Source of the DNA: Bacteroidota bacterium
GTDB taxonomy: Bacteria > Bacteroidota > Bacteroidia > Chitinophagales > Chitinophagaceae
Reading direction: 5' to 3'
Length of the DNA stretch: 18,050 nucleotides
Assembly (NCBI GenBank): GCA_023386395.1
Contig: JAEWJV010000422.1
Span: forward strand, 1-18,050
Position numbers and translations under genes: made by a program. Under the pieces are notes generated by a model. The model was not told where the DNA came from, ran no database searches, and saw only the letters and a list, made by a program, of their open reading frames with translations. Positions 7,584 to 14,198 of the stretch are shown in pieces. Within the stretch, counting starts at the first letter, position 1. Every line of letters starts with the position of its first letter.

Positions 7584-8523
7584 AACCAGTAGTACAACCA
7601 CATTCTATCTGTGGAAGTATTGTTTGAGTAAGGTTCATCTTTTCCAATCGTTTCTTTCTTGCTTCAAAACAAAGCGGACATTGAGACAAAAAACCAATAT
7701 CCCATGTATCAACAAACACTTGTCCCTGCTTTAACAGCAAAGCTTTTTCGAACACTTCTTCCAGCATGGCTAAAGAAGGCGGCGCATAATTACCTTCCTG
7801 CCACAAAACATCCATCACACCATTGCCCGGCCTTACCGGGATAACGGAACAACGGGCAACACCACATTCAAAAGCAAACTGTATGGATTTAAAAGTCCAT
7901 GCTATGCTTTCCTGCGGCTGCGTTATGTAAGGTGCATTTAATAAAACAAATGCACGAACATCAATGTCATGCTGATTTAAAAATATAGTTGCATTTCTGA
8001 AATCTTCCGTAGTAAGTTGTTTATTTAATCTTGGCAATACACCGGGATGAATAGTTTCCAAACCCATTGCCACTTCCAGCTTTGCATCAAGCATGCCATT
8101 GAATTCGATACAATGTTTGTTGCAAAGCTTTGGGTGATTCTCTACAACAACTCTTTTATATCCTTTAAGCAGTTTGATGATTGCAGGATATTCTTCCGGA
8201 GAGATAGCTTTTGTATCAAAAAAATTTCCGTTGTTGTAAAGCTTGATAACATCTGCCTGCGGCAATCTTTCCAATGCATGTTCAATCTGCTTAACTATTG
8301 CACCAAATGGTGAAGGGGCATCTAAAGTATTTTTCCACAGGTCGCACATCAAACATTTAAAAGCGCATTCTTTGCCTGTAAGAAAAATAGTGTTTACCGT
8401 TTCAATACCGCCTGATAAACCGGGTTCTTCTTCATGTAAAAAATGATATGGAATGAATGGGTTTAACCTGTTCTTCTCAGAACGGAGTTCAGTAATTGTA
8501 TCACTGCTATACTCATCATGCAT
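7567..8523 (-). CDS. Radical SAM enzyme with extra C-terminal Cys cluster
   Basis: 318 residues. C53-x3-C57-x2-C60 (ECAFKCLMC) is the radical SAM 4Fe-4S site. Later strands include KLYNNGNFFDTKAISPEEY (94-112), LEVAMGLETIHPGVLPRLNK (149-168) and DVRAFVLLNAP (188-198). The 'KLYN.G.FFD' and 'GLET..P.VL..LNK' stretches recall Elp3-like radical SAM proteins and the archaeosine synthase subunit RaSEA/TIGR01210, not the SPASM peptide-modifying group. The C-terminus has C282-x2-C285 and C308-x-C310, which could hold a second Fe-S cluster or zinc. It overlaps the asparagine synthetase-like gene upstream by 8 bases and the halogenase-like gene downstream by 17. Substrate unknown. The radical SAM assignment is sure; the subgroup is inference. 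Confidence 0.85.
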   Translation of the reverse strand: MHDEYSSDTITELRSEKNRLNPFIPYHFLHEEEPGLSGGIETVNTIFLTGKECAFKCLMCDLWKNTLDAPSPFGAIVKQIEHALERLPQADVIKLYNNGNFFDTKAISPEEYPAIIKLLKGYKRVVVENHPKLCNKHCIEFNGMLDAKLEVAMGLETIHPGVLPRLNKQLTTEDFRNATIFLNQHDIDVRAFVLLNAPYITQPQESIAWTFKSIQFAFECGVARCSVIPVRPGNGVMDVLWQEGNYAPPSLAMLEEVFEKALLLKQGQVFVDTWDIGFLSQCPLCFEARKKRLEKMNLTQTILPQIECGCTTGYVESI

Positions 8524-9835
8524 ACAACGAATGAAAGAATGTTCTGTATTCTATTTCACTGGCGCCAAAAACTTTCGAAAAAGCCTCTTCGGGCACTGCA
8601 CCTTCCTGGAATCTCCTCTTTTCAAATACGGGCATATCAAATCCTGTAACAGCTTTTACGCCGCGGCTTGCCACTTCTCCTTTTAATGCATATAATACAT
8701 CTTCTTTCCAGTCGGTAAGTGCTATAAACGGAATGCCTTCTGCCACTTCAATTACATTAGGTAAGGCATAAGGGCTAAAATCTTTGAATCCATATTTTTT
8801 TGAAGGCGCATAGGAACGAATATGTCCCCTGCTTTGGCCGCCGGAATAGGTTAATGAGTGTTTTATTTTATCAACGCCCCATCCTTCCTGGTATAGCATT
8901 AGGTTGTTTAAAACACTGCGTATAGTTAATTCAGGATTGGCCTTTATCGGATAATCTTTCAGGTTCTCATCACCGCCGTCACCATCGGCCATGTATTTCC
9001 AGTCGGGATATAATTCCCTTACTCTCCTGCAAAGTGCCAGCGCCATGGTAGCGGCCTCGAGATCAAGCGATTTATAATCTTCAGTCACCTTAATAGCTTC
9101 CTTGTAATTGACGTATGACAGGGGCACATCAACCACTTCAAGAAAAAGCGATAAGCCCAGTTTATCCATGAACTGGTGTGCCTGCGCTGCATCAGCGCCG
9201 CCATTTACAGATAAAGTAAAAGCTTTGAGCCTTTGCGGCGACATGCCGAGCTTCAGCATTAAATGATATAATACCAGGAATACAGAACCGCTGTCAATAC
9301 CGCCTGAAAACAAAACGCCTACCGGTTCGTTTTCAGGGATAGCCAACAACCACTTTTGACATTCATTCGCTAATGTTTCAATATATTTTTTTCCAATAGC
9401 ATCAAGGTCTGTTGGCAGCACATTTCTTTGCGGTTCAAAAAATCTCGTATATACCGGGTTGGGATCAGGACAGCCTATTACTTCAAGCTTTACCACATGA
9501 TGCGCCGGAACCATTCTTGTATAGGAAGGATGAAACTGGTGATGCAATTCACGTTGTTTCAAAAATTCATAAATCTCATCCATGCGTTCTGCTACAATAA
9601 GCAAAGGCCCTGATACCTGTTTGGCAAGAAAATAACGCATGGGCCTGCCAAGGGAACGTGCCATAAATACCTGGCGGTCTACTTTTTCAACTATAGCAAA
9701 CTGGCCATCGATTTTACGTACGGCAGCCGGGTTACCGGAGGCAACTGCAGCCGCAGCCTCCTCGTATGTCATATTGAAAATAATGTTACTGTTGTTATCA
9801 ATGAGGCTCACAAAATCCGTTACATACTGGTTCAT
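8516..9835 (-). CDS. Asparagine synthetase-like enzyme lacking the glutaminase Cys
   Basis: 439 residues. The C-terminal half has the PP-loop SGGIDS (177-182) and ADGDGGDEN (283-291) of the AsnB superfamily, which adenylates a carboxylate and joins it to an amine. The first 140 residues resemble a shortened Ntn glutaminase domain (IDGQFAIVEKVDRQVFMARSLGRPMRYF, 42-69), but residue 2 is Asn, not the nucleophilic Cys, and the domain is about 60 residues shorter than in AsnB. It should therefore not hydrolyse glutamine; it may use ammonia or catalyse an internal or substrate amide bond, as beta-lactam synthetase, carbapenam synthetase and lasso-peptide cyclases do. First gene of the operon; TGA overlaps the radical SAM ATG by 8 bases. 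A TACATTTG -7 element lies 22 bases upstream. No precursor-like ORF lies in the 130 bases upstream. Confidence 0.82.
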   Translation of the reverse strand: MNQYVTDFVSLIDNNSNIIFNMTYEEAAAAVASGNPAAVRKIDGQFAIVEKVDRQVFMARSLGRPMRYFLAKQVSGPLLIVAERMDEIYEFLKQRELHHQFHPSYTRMVPAHHVVKLEVIGCPDPNPVYTRFFEPQRNVLPTDLDAIGKKYIETLANECQKWLLAIPENEPVGVLFSGGIDSGSVFLVLYHLMLKLGMSPQRLKAFTLSVNGGADAAQAHQFMDKLGLSLFLEVVDVPLSYVNYKEAIKVTEDYKSLDLEAATMALALCRRVRELYPDWKYMADGDGGDENLKDYPIKANPELTIRSVLNNLMLYQEGWGVDKIKHSLTYSGGQSRGHIRSYAPSKKYGFKDFSPYALPNVIEVAEGIPFIALTDWKEDVLYALKGEVASRGVKAVTGFDMPVFEKRRFQEGAVPEEAFSKVFGASEIEYRTFFHSLYA

Positions 9836-9857
9836 ATATCGTAGTTTACTATAGCAA

Positions 9858-9865
9858 CAAATGTA
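9858..9865 (-). promoter_or_regulatory. -7 element of the synthetase/radical SAM/halogenase operon
   Basis: Read on the minus strand it is TACATTTG, an exact match to TAnnTTTG, 22 bases before the ATG at 9835. I see no good TTTG about 19 bases further upstream, so the promoter is supported by one half only. The predicted 5' leader is about 15-18 bases. Confidence 0.45.
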
Positions 9866-9916
9866 GAGATGATTATCTGATTTATTTTAAAAGAAATCTA
9901 AATTAATATATAATCA

Positions 9917-9943
9917 AAATGGCGCATTCTTCATGCGCCATTT
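9917..9943 (-). terminator. Terminator of the sigma/anti-sigma/DUF4097 operon
   Basis: Perfect 11-bp stem (9917-9927 with 9933-9943, core TGGCGCAT) and 5-base loop, 22 bases downstream of the DUF4097 stop. The tail on the minus strand (TTTTGATTATAT) is U-rich but not a pure run. It separates this operon from the synthetase operon that starts at 9835. Confidence 0.7.
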
Positions 9944-9965
9944 ATCAAAAATCACAACACCTGTT

Positions 9966-10601
9966 TTACTCTTTTCTTAAATAAATATTACCGCTTATTG
10001 TTTCCAGGTTCACCGCTTCTCCGCCGCCGTTAAAAGCAGCCGTTACGTTGCTGCCACCGCTCGATTTTTCATTACCATTAATAGCCACATCTGTATAAAT
10101 CGTACCGCTGATAGTGCTCATTTTCAGGTCTGCTTTACGTGTGGCTGCAAGACCCATATCAATAAACCCGCTGATGGTATGTGCCTTTACATCTTTTGTA
10201 TTGCCTTCAATAATTATATCTCCATTAATGGTTTCTACTGCAAAAGATGATTGTTCAGGAATATAAATATCCCAGTAAATTTTGCTCCTGTAGTTGCTGC
10301 AATTGCAGGAATCCTTTCTTATTTTATTGTCTTCAAATTTTGCGTTGACTGTTATGGTGTTACCTGCATCGTCAAAATCCGTAAGATAAATATCATTGTC
10401 TTTATTATCGTTTATATCAACAGAAGCTTTAGCATATACTTCATTTTTATTCCATGTAATTATTCTTATGGAATCTGCTATCTGTATATTCAGCCTGATA
10501 GATTTACCAGGCGCAAAAGCCAGGTTCTTTTCTATTATTTTTTGCGCATGGGTAAAGCAGCTTAACATGCATAATATGAGCAAGCCGGTTAAGTGTTTCA
10601 T
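9966..10601 (-). CDS. Secreted DUF4097-type protein, second paralogue
   Basis: 211 residues with a signal peptide (MKHLTGLLILCMLSCFTHAQ). The C-terminal 90 residues are short repeated strands: FAVETINGDIIIEG, AHTISGFIDMG, MSTISGTIYTD, VNLETISGNIYLRKE, the '..T.SG.I' rungs of DUF4097/adhesin-like right-handed beta folds. A CNCSNY stretch in the middle is unusual. Role unknown; such proteins are often found beside ECF sigma/anti-sigma pairs in Bacteroidota. I use ATG 10601 and not the in-frame ATG at 10619, because the latter adds MLKNNT ahead of a normal signal peptide. It follows its paralogue by 44 bases (26 if ATG 10619 is used), so both are one transcript. It ends in the same GNIYLRK as that paralogue. 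Confidence 0.82.
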   Translation of the reverse strand: MKHLTGLLILCMLSCFTHAQKIIEKNLAFAPGKSIRLNIQIADSIRIITWNKNEVYAKASVDINDNKDNDIYLTDFDDAGNTITVNAKFEDNKIRKDSCNCSNYRSKIYWDIYIPEQSSFAVETINGDIIIEGNTKDVKAHTISGFIDMGLAATRKADLKMSTISGTIYTDVAINGNEKSSGGSNVTAAFNGGGEAVNLETISGNIYLRKE

Positions 10602-10645
10602 TGTATTGTTTTTAAGCAATTAAATAGTTTATTACATCATTATTA

Positions 10646-11416
10646 TTATCCTTTTCTCAGGTAGATGTTACCACTCACGTTGGTAATTTTAAGGCTGGCA
10701 CCGCCACCGTTCAGCTTACTTGAAACAGAATTACCGCCCACACGTTTAAGGCCTTTATCATCATTGGGAAAATTGAAATCAGAATAAATGCCGCCGGAAA
10801 TATTTTTCAATTCTACATCCATTGCAGTAGCTGCGGGCACAGTAACATCAATGTCGCCACTTACAGAAGCAAGAGAAACCGGCCTGTCTTTTGCGAGCGA
10901 GGCAAAACTTATATTGATATTGCCGCTTATGGTATAAAAAACAAGTGGCCCTGAAACATTCTTCACTTTTATATCCTGGCAATTTTTTATAGCCAGTTCC
11001 CCCTTCATATTAGATACCGTTACGTCGCCGGAATGACCGCAATCATTATCTATCTGGATATTGAAATTATCCGGCACTTTAATTTTATAATTAGCCCTTT
11101 TGGTTATAGGCAATAAACACTGCAGCACTACCTGGTTGCCGTTTTTATCAGCCGATACAGCTATGCCTGTATTATCTGTGCCGCCGGCGTAAACAGGCTT
11201 CAATCCCTTAGCTCTTTCAGGCACATTAGCGGGCAAATCAGAAGTAATAATTATCTCATTGCCGCTATAGCCTTCCACCGGCAAATCGCCGGGGAAATTA
11301 TTCAATACCAGCTTGCCATCTTTTGTATTCTGCACCGTTACTTTATATTCCTGTGCATGCAGGCAGAAAGACGGAAGGCAAACCATTAACACTAAAACAT
11401 AACATATCTGTTTCAT
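10646..11416 (-). CDS. Secreted DUF4097-type protein, first paralogue
   Basis: 256 residues with a signal peptide (MKQICYVLVLMVCLPSFCLHAQ). The N-terminal part has EYKVTVQNTKDGKLVLNNF and VEGYSGNEIIITSD, strands typical of DUF4097 proteins. The C-terminal part stacks 'SG' rungs: VKNVSGPLVFY, TISGNINISF, LASVSGDIDVTV, LKNISGGIYSDF, ITNVSGNIYLRKG. The very end matches the neighbouring paralogue, so the pair probably arose by tandem duplication and has diverged. A GGNSVSSKLNGGGASL loop here resembles GGSNVTAAFNGGGEAV in the paralogue. Function unknown, presumably cell surface or periplasm. The 171 bases between it and the anti-sigma gene hold no ORF and only a 4-bp hairpin. Confidence 0.83.
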   Translation of the reverse strand: MKQICYVLVLMVCLPSFCLHAQEYKVTVQNTKDGKLVLNNFPGDLPVEGYSGNEIIITSDLPANVPERAKGLKPVYAGGTDNTGIAVSADKNGNQVVLQCLLPITKRANYKIKVPDNFNIQIDNDCGHSGDVTVSNMKGELAIKNCQDIKVKNVSGPLVFYTISGNINISFASLAKDRPVSLASVSGDIDVTVPAATAMDVELKNISGGIYSDFNFPNDDKGLKRVGGNSVSSKLNGGGASLKITNVSGNIYLRKG

Positions 11417-11587
11417 TCTTATAAATTTTAAATAGTAATTTTTAAATGACCCTTTGGGTTTTATGGACTTTTATATTACCGGCAAATGAACTGCGATTAA
11501 GCACGATTGCGTCGCATTACCTTCATCTGCACAGCGCTATGCAGCTCCGGTTTCCTGTTCATAACCCGTTTTTATTGAAAACAAAAA

Positions 11588-12403
11588 TTATAAAACTTTA
11601 AGTCCCTTTTCCGCTATCTCTTTTACAGGTGGTAATGTGTTTTTATCTTTCAGTATATCCTGTATAGGCGCTTTGGCTTTGGTTTCCTTTTTCTCTGTAA
11701 GGATATTGATCAATGCAATCTGCATAAGCGGTTCTGTTTGTTTGCCTAGCGATGCCACCAATGCGTTGCTTACTTCATCATTATTGGAAAACTTTGCAAG
11801 CGCATACAGGGCAGCCAAACGCACATTTACATTATCATCTTCATTAAGAGTAGTAATAAGCGCCATAACAATTTTATTATCGGGGTTCGTTATTTCATCG
11901 GCATAACCTACCGCTTTAATACGCTCACTGGCTGATCCTTCATTCAGCAATTTCACTGTTAATGTTTCCTTCATTTCGTTCACTTCGTTTTTCAATTCAG
12001 CAACCTGCCCGTTTCCGGGTTTATTGTTTGTTATAGTTGTACCAATAAAGAAGCCTGATACGATAAGTATAATGCTGGCTGCGATCCTGTATAGCAAAGT
12101 ATAACGGTTAATAGGCTTAACCACAGCAGCCTTTTCTTCAGGCTTATTTACAATGTTTGCAGTAGCTTCTATGTTTAGCTCACTCTGCAGCATGCTTTCA
12201 AATTTTTCGCGCAGCGCCGGGCCTGGCTTTTTGATTTTATCATTCTGTATGCTCTCAAAAACCTGCCTGTATTCTTCCAGCGCCTGCCTGCATTTCGTGC
12301 ATTCATTCAAATGCTTTTCCAATGGCGCCTTATCATTCGGATGCAATTGCGCATCCAGGTAATCTATCAGCAACGATTCGGCTTCATAACACTGCATAAT
12401 CAA
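11588..12403 (-). CDS. Zinc-finger anti-sigma factor with HEAT-like periplasmic domain
   Basis: 271 residues. The N-terminal cytoplasmic zf-HC2 finger has C5 and H31-x3-C35-x2-C38 (HLNECTKC), the usual ligands of anti-ECF-sigma factors. One membrane helix follows at about 105-125. The periplasmic C-terminus (about 155-271) is helical with VRLAALYALAKFSNNDEVSNALVASL and LMQIALINILTEK, the pattern of HEAT/ARM-like repeats. Its role would be to bind the sigma factor and release it on an envelope signal, perhaps through a protein partner of the repeats. It starts 5 bases after the sigma stop (12409), so it is translationally linked. ATG 12403 is used; ATG 12397 (MQCYEAE) is equally possible. Confidence 0.85.
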   Translation of the reverse strand: MIMQCYEAESLLIDYLDAQLHPNDKAPLEKHLNECTKCRQALEEYRQVFESIQNDKIKKPGPALREKFESMLQSELNIEATANIVNKPEEKAAVVKPINRYTLLYRIAASIILIVSGFFIGTTITNNKPGNGQVAELKNEVNEMKETLTVKLLNEGSASERIKAVGYADEITNPDNKIVMALITTLNEDDNVNVRLAALYALAKFSNNDEVSNALVASLGKQTEPLMQIALINILTEKKETKAKAPIQDILKDKNTLPPVKEIAEKGLKVL

Positions 12404-12408
12404 ATCTC

Positions 12409-12948
12409 TTATTGTTTAAAATAAAGTAACCTTAGTTCTTTTAATGCCCGATGTATCTGTACTTTAACAGCGCTTAACGACATGCTTTTCATCTTTGCTA
12501 TTTCTGCATATTTCAAACCTTCGTAGCGGCTTAAAACAATCAGTTCCCTGTCAACCGGCCCCAGGCCCGCCATAGCCTTTTTCAATCGTTCAAAATCATG
12601 TTCTTTAAACCCATCCTCTTTTTCCAAAACATCTTCCGGATATTCAGGCACATTTTTAATCACTTCGCTTAATCGCAGCTTTTCCCTGCAATGATCGGCA
12701 TGCAGGTTTCTTGCCATCTGGTACATCCATGATTTAAAGCTCCCGGCTGCAGCATTAAAGCTGTTGCGGTAACGTAATATGCGATAGAACAATGATTGTG
12801 TAAGATCTTCGCTTATCGCAGCTTCAGCCGTTAGCCGCAGGAAAAAATTATATACAGGCACATTATAACGATCGAACAACTGCGTTAGTTCGGCCAATTC
12901 ACCGTCCCTTACCTTGTACATTATTTTCTCATCTGTCAGTTCAGCCAC
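12409..12948 (-). CDS. ECF RNA polymerase sigma factor
   Basis: 179 residues with both ECF parts. Region 2 (about 22-90) has FDRYNVPVYNFFLRLT, EDLTQSLFYRILRYR and FKSWMYQMARNLHADHCR, the core-binding and -10 recognition helices. Region 4 (about 120-172) has GLGPVDRELIVLSRYEGLKYAEIAKMKSMSLSAVKVQIHRALKEL with the helix-turn-helix that reads the -35. The start is a GTG at 12948, giving the usual short N-terminus. The anti-sigma gene follows after 5 bases, then the two DUF4097 genes, which are the probable targets of the sigma. A possible weak -7 element (TATCTTTC) lies at 12987-12994, overlapping the upstream terminator. Confidence 0.92.
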   Translation of the reverse strand: MAELTDEKIMYKVRDGELAELTQLFDRYNVPVYNFFLRLTAEAAISEDLTQSLFYRILRYRNSFNAAAGSFKSWMYQMARNLHADHCREKLRLSEVIKNVPEYPEDVLEKEDGFKEHDFERLKKAMAGLGPVDRELIVLSRYEGLKYAEIAKMKSMSLSAVKVQIHRALKELRLLYFKQ

Positions 12949-12993
12949 GCTGTATGATTTGTGTTCGCTTTATATTGATTACTGCAGAAAGAT

Positions 12994-13025
12994 AAAAAGG
13001 TTACAAAAAATTGTAACCTTTTTTT
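12994..13025 (-). terminator. Terminator of the DUF5655-like gene
   Basis: Perfect 13-bp stem (AAAAAGGTTACAA / TTGTAACCTTTTT) with a 4-base AAAA loop and T-runs on both strands, so it can work either way. On the minus strand it lies 15 bases after the restored stop of the DUF5655-like gene at 13041 and just upstream of the sigma gene. On the plus strand nothing is transcribed into it. Confidence 0.85.
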
Positions 13026-13040
13026 GAAGAGAGGAATTTA

Positions 13041-13398
13041 TTATTGTTTGTAAGCCAGCTTCATATAATGCATCACTTCTTCATTGATATCTGAAGTATG
13101 CAGCATGCGGAAGTGATGCATTAAATTGTTTATTATCGCCTGGCACCTGCGCAATCTTAATAAAACAAAGGTTATCGTAATAAGGTTCTTTAAAAGGGAA
13201 AGCAATATGCATAAAGCTTTTGCCTAACTGCGTTATCCATGCAATACGTTTATGCCCGTTTGATATGCCAATCATGGTTTTAGCTACATGCAACTCTATC
13301 AATCCAATACTATTATATGCATCTGTAAAATGATTGAACAAGTCAATAGTGTGCGGCGTTTTTCCCGATAGAAAATCTGCAATTGTTTTATCTGCCAT
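13041..13398 (-). pseudogene. DUF5655-like protein, broken by a one-base frameshift
   Basis: The first frame runs from ATG 13398 to a TGA at 13081 (105 residues). It reads well up to QFN (N93, codon 13120-13122) and then turns into unconvincing sequence (ASLPHAAYFRYQ). Skipping one base at 13119 moves to the next frame, which gives HHFRMLHTSDINEEVMHYM and KLAYKQ and stops at 13041. That tail fits the end of DUF5655-type proteins. The repaired product would be 118 residues; the N-terminal part has TIADFLSGKTPHTIDLFNHF and ITQLGKSFMHIAFPFKEPYYDNLCFIKIAQVPG. DUF5655 proteins have no established function; some occur as small stand-alone proteins. The cause may be a mutation, a sequencing error or, less likely, programmed +1 shifting. 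A terminator follows the restored stop, which supports the longer gene. Confidence 0.6.
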
Positions 13399-13521
13399 GA
13401 GAAAAATATTATTACAAAGATTGATATTTTTATCAGCTTCTTATGGCTGTAAACCCGGATTCCCAAATTTCCGTAATGCAACGGCAGCAATGCTTACAAA
13501 ACAAATATGTATTTTTATTGT

Positions 13522-14136
13522 ATGGAAGTGAGAGAACCCGCTGTAGCTTACGGCAAGCAGAAAATTTCGATTGAGGAATATCTTGAAATGGAAGAAGCCT
13601 CAACGGAAAAACATGAATATTACCAGGGAGAAATTTTTGCTATGTCTGGCACAAAAGTGCCGCATAATATCATTGCTAAAAATTTATTAGGAAACCTGTT
13701 CATCAAGCTTAAAGGCAAAAAATGCCAGCCTTTTGGAAGCGATCAGCGCATACATATACAATCTAATACGCTTTTTACTTATCCGGATATTTCCATTGTT
13801 TGCGGCGAATTAATTACGCTGAATAATGATAACTGGAACGTTTTAAATCCCGCAGTAATAATTGAAGTGCTTTCTCCTTCAACCAAAAATTATGACCGCG
13901 GCGAAAAGTTCAAACTTTACCGCGATATACCAACACTGAAAGAATATTTGCTGGTTGATTCGGAAAGCATACATATTGAAGTATTCAGGCTTAATACAAA
14001 CCATCGCTGGGAGCTGGAAGAATATAATTTATCCGAATATTTAAACATAAAAGCAATTGATGAAACACTATTAATTGCCGACATTTATGATGGCATAACC
14101 ATGGATAATAAACGGCCTGGCCCATCCGGAACATAA
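13522..14136 (+). CDS. Uma2-family (DUF820) endonuclease-like protein
   Basis: 204 residues with the PD-(D/E)XK-type core of Uma2 proteins. It has [29 protein letters not shown] (15-43), YPDISIVCG (D89), [11 protein letters not shown] (E115) followed by [25 protein letters not shown] (122-146). These are the conserved acidic residues and the lysine-rich helix of the family. Uma2 genes are common in cyanobacteria and Bacteroidota and often multicopy; biological function is not settled. ATG 13522 gives the expected N-terminus ([11 protein letters not shown]); the in-frame ATG at 13507 would add MYFYC. It stands upstream of the MATE gene, which has its own promoter. Confidence 0.85.
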   Translation: MEVREPAVAYGKQKISIEEYLEMEEASTEKHEYYQGEIFAMSGTKVPHNIIAKNLLGNLFIKLKGKKCQPFGSDQRIHIQSNTLFTYPDISIVCGELITLNNDNWNVLNPAVIIEVLSPSTKNYDRGEKFKLYRDIPTLKEYLLVDSESIHIEVFRLNTNHRWELEEYNLSEYLNIKAIDETLLIADIYDGITMDNKRPGPSGT

Positions 14137-14160
14137 AAGTGTTAAGGCTTCTTATACTGC

Positions 14161-14191
14161 TTTGCCCATTCCTTATTACCGCTTAGCTTTG
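14161..14191 (+). promoter_or_regulatory. Promoter of the MATE gene
   Basis: TTTG at 14161-14164, a 19-base spacer, and TAGCTTTG at 14184-14191: an exact match to the Bacteroidota TTTG-N19-TAnnTTTG promoter. The ATG is at 14199, only 8 bases after the -7 element, so transcription should begin at or next to the start codon. Confidence 0.75.
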
Positions 14192-14198
14192 CGCCCCC

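Noticed and set aside
7599..7601. GTG start for the halogenase-like gene
   Set aside because: It would add MVVLLV ahead of a normal FAD-fold N-terminus and enlarge the overlap with the radical SAM gene; ATG 7583 fits better.
6069..9835. Lasso-peptide or RiPP cluster
   Set aside because: The AsnB-like protein resembles a lasso cyclase only in its general fold. There is no leader peptidase, precursor ORF or ABC exporter, and the 130 bases upstream of the operon contain no small ORF.
10251..10565. 104-codon ORF on the plus strand opposite a DUF4097 gene
   Set aside because: Antisense shadow with no recognisable domain; the opposite strand has a clear signal peptide and repeats.
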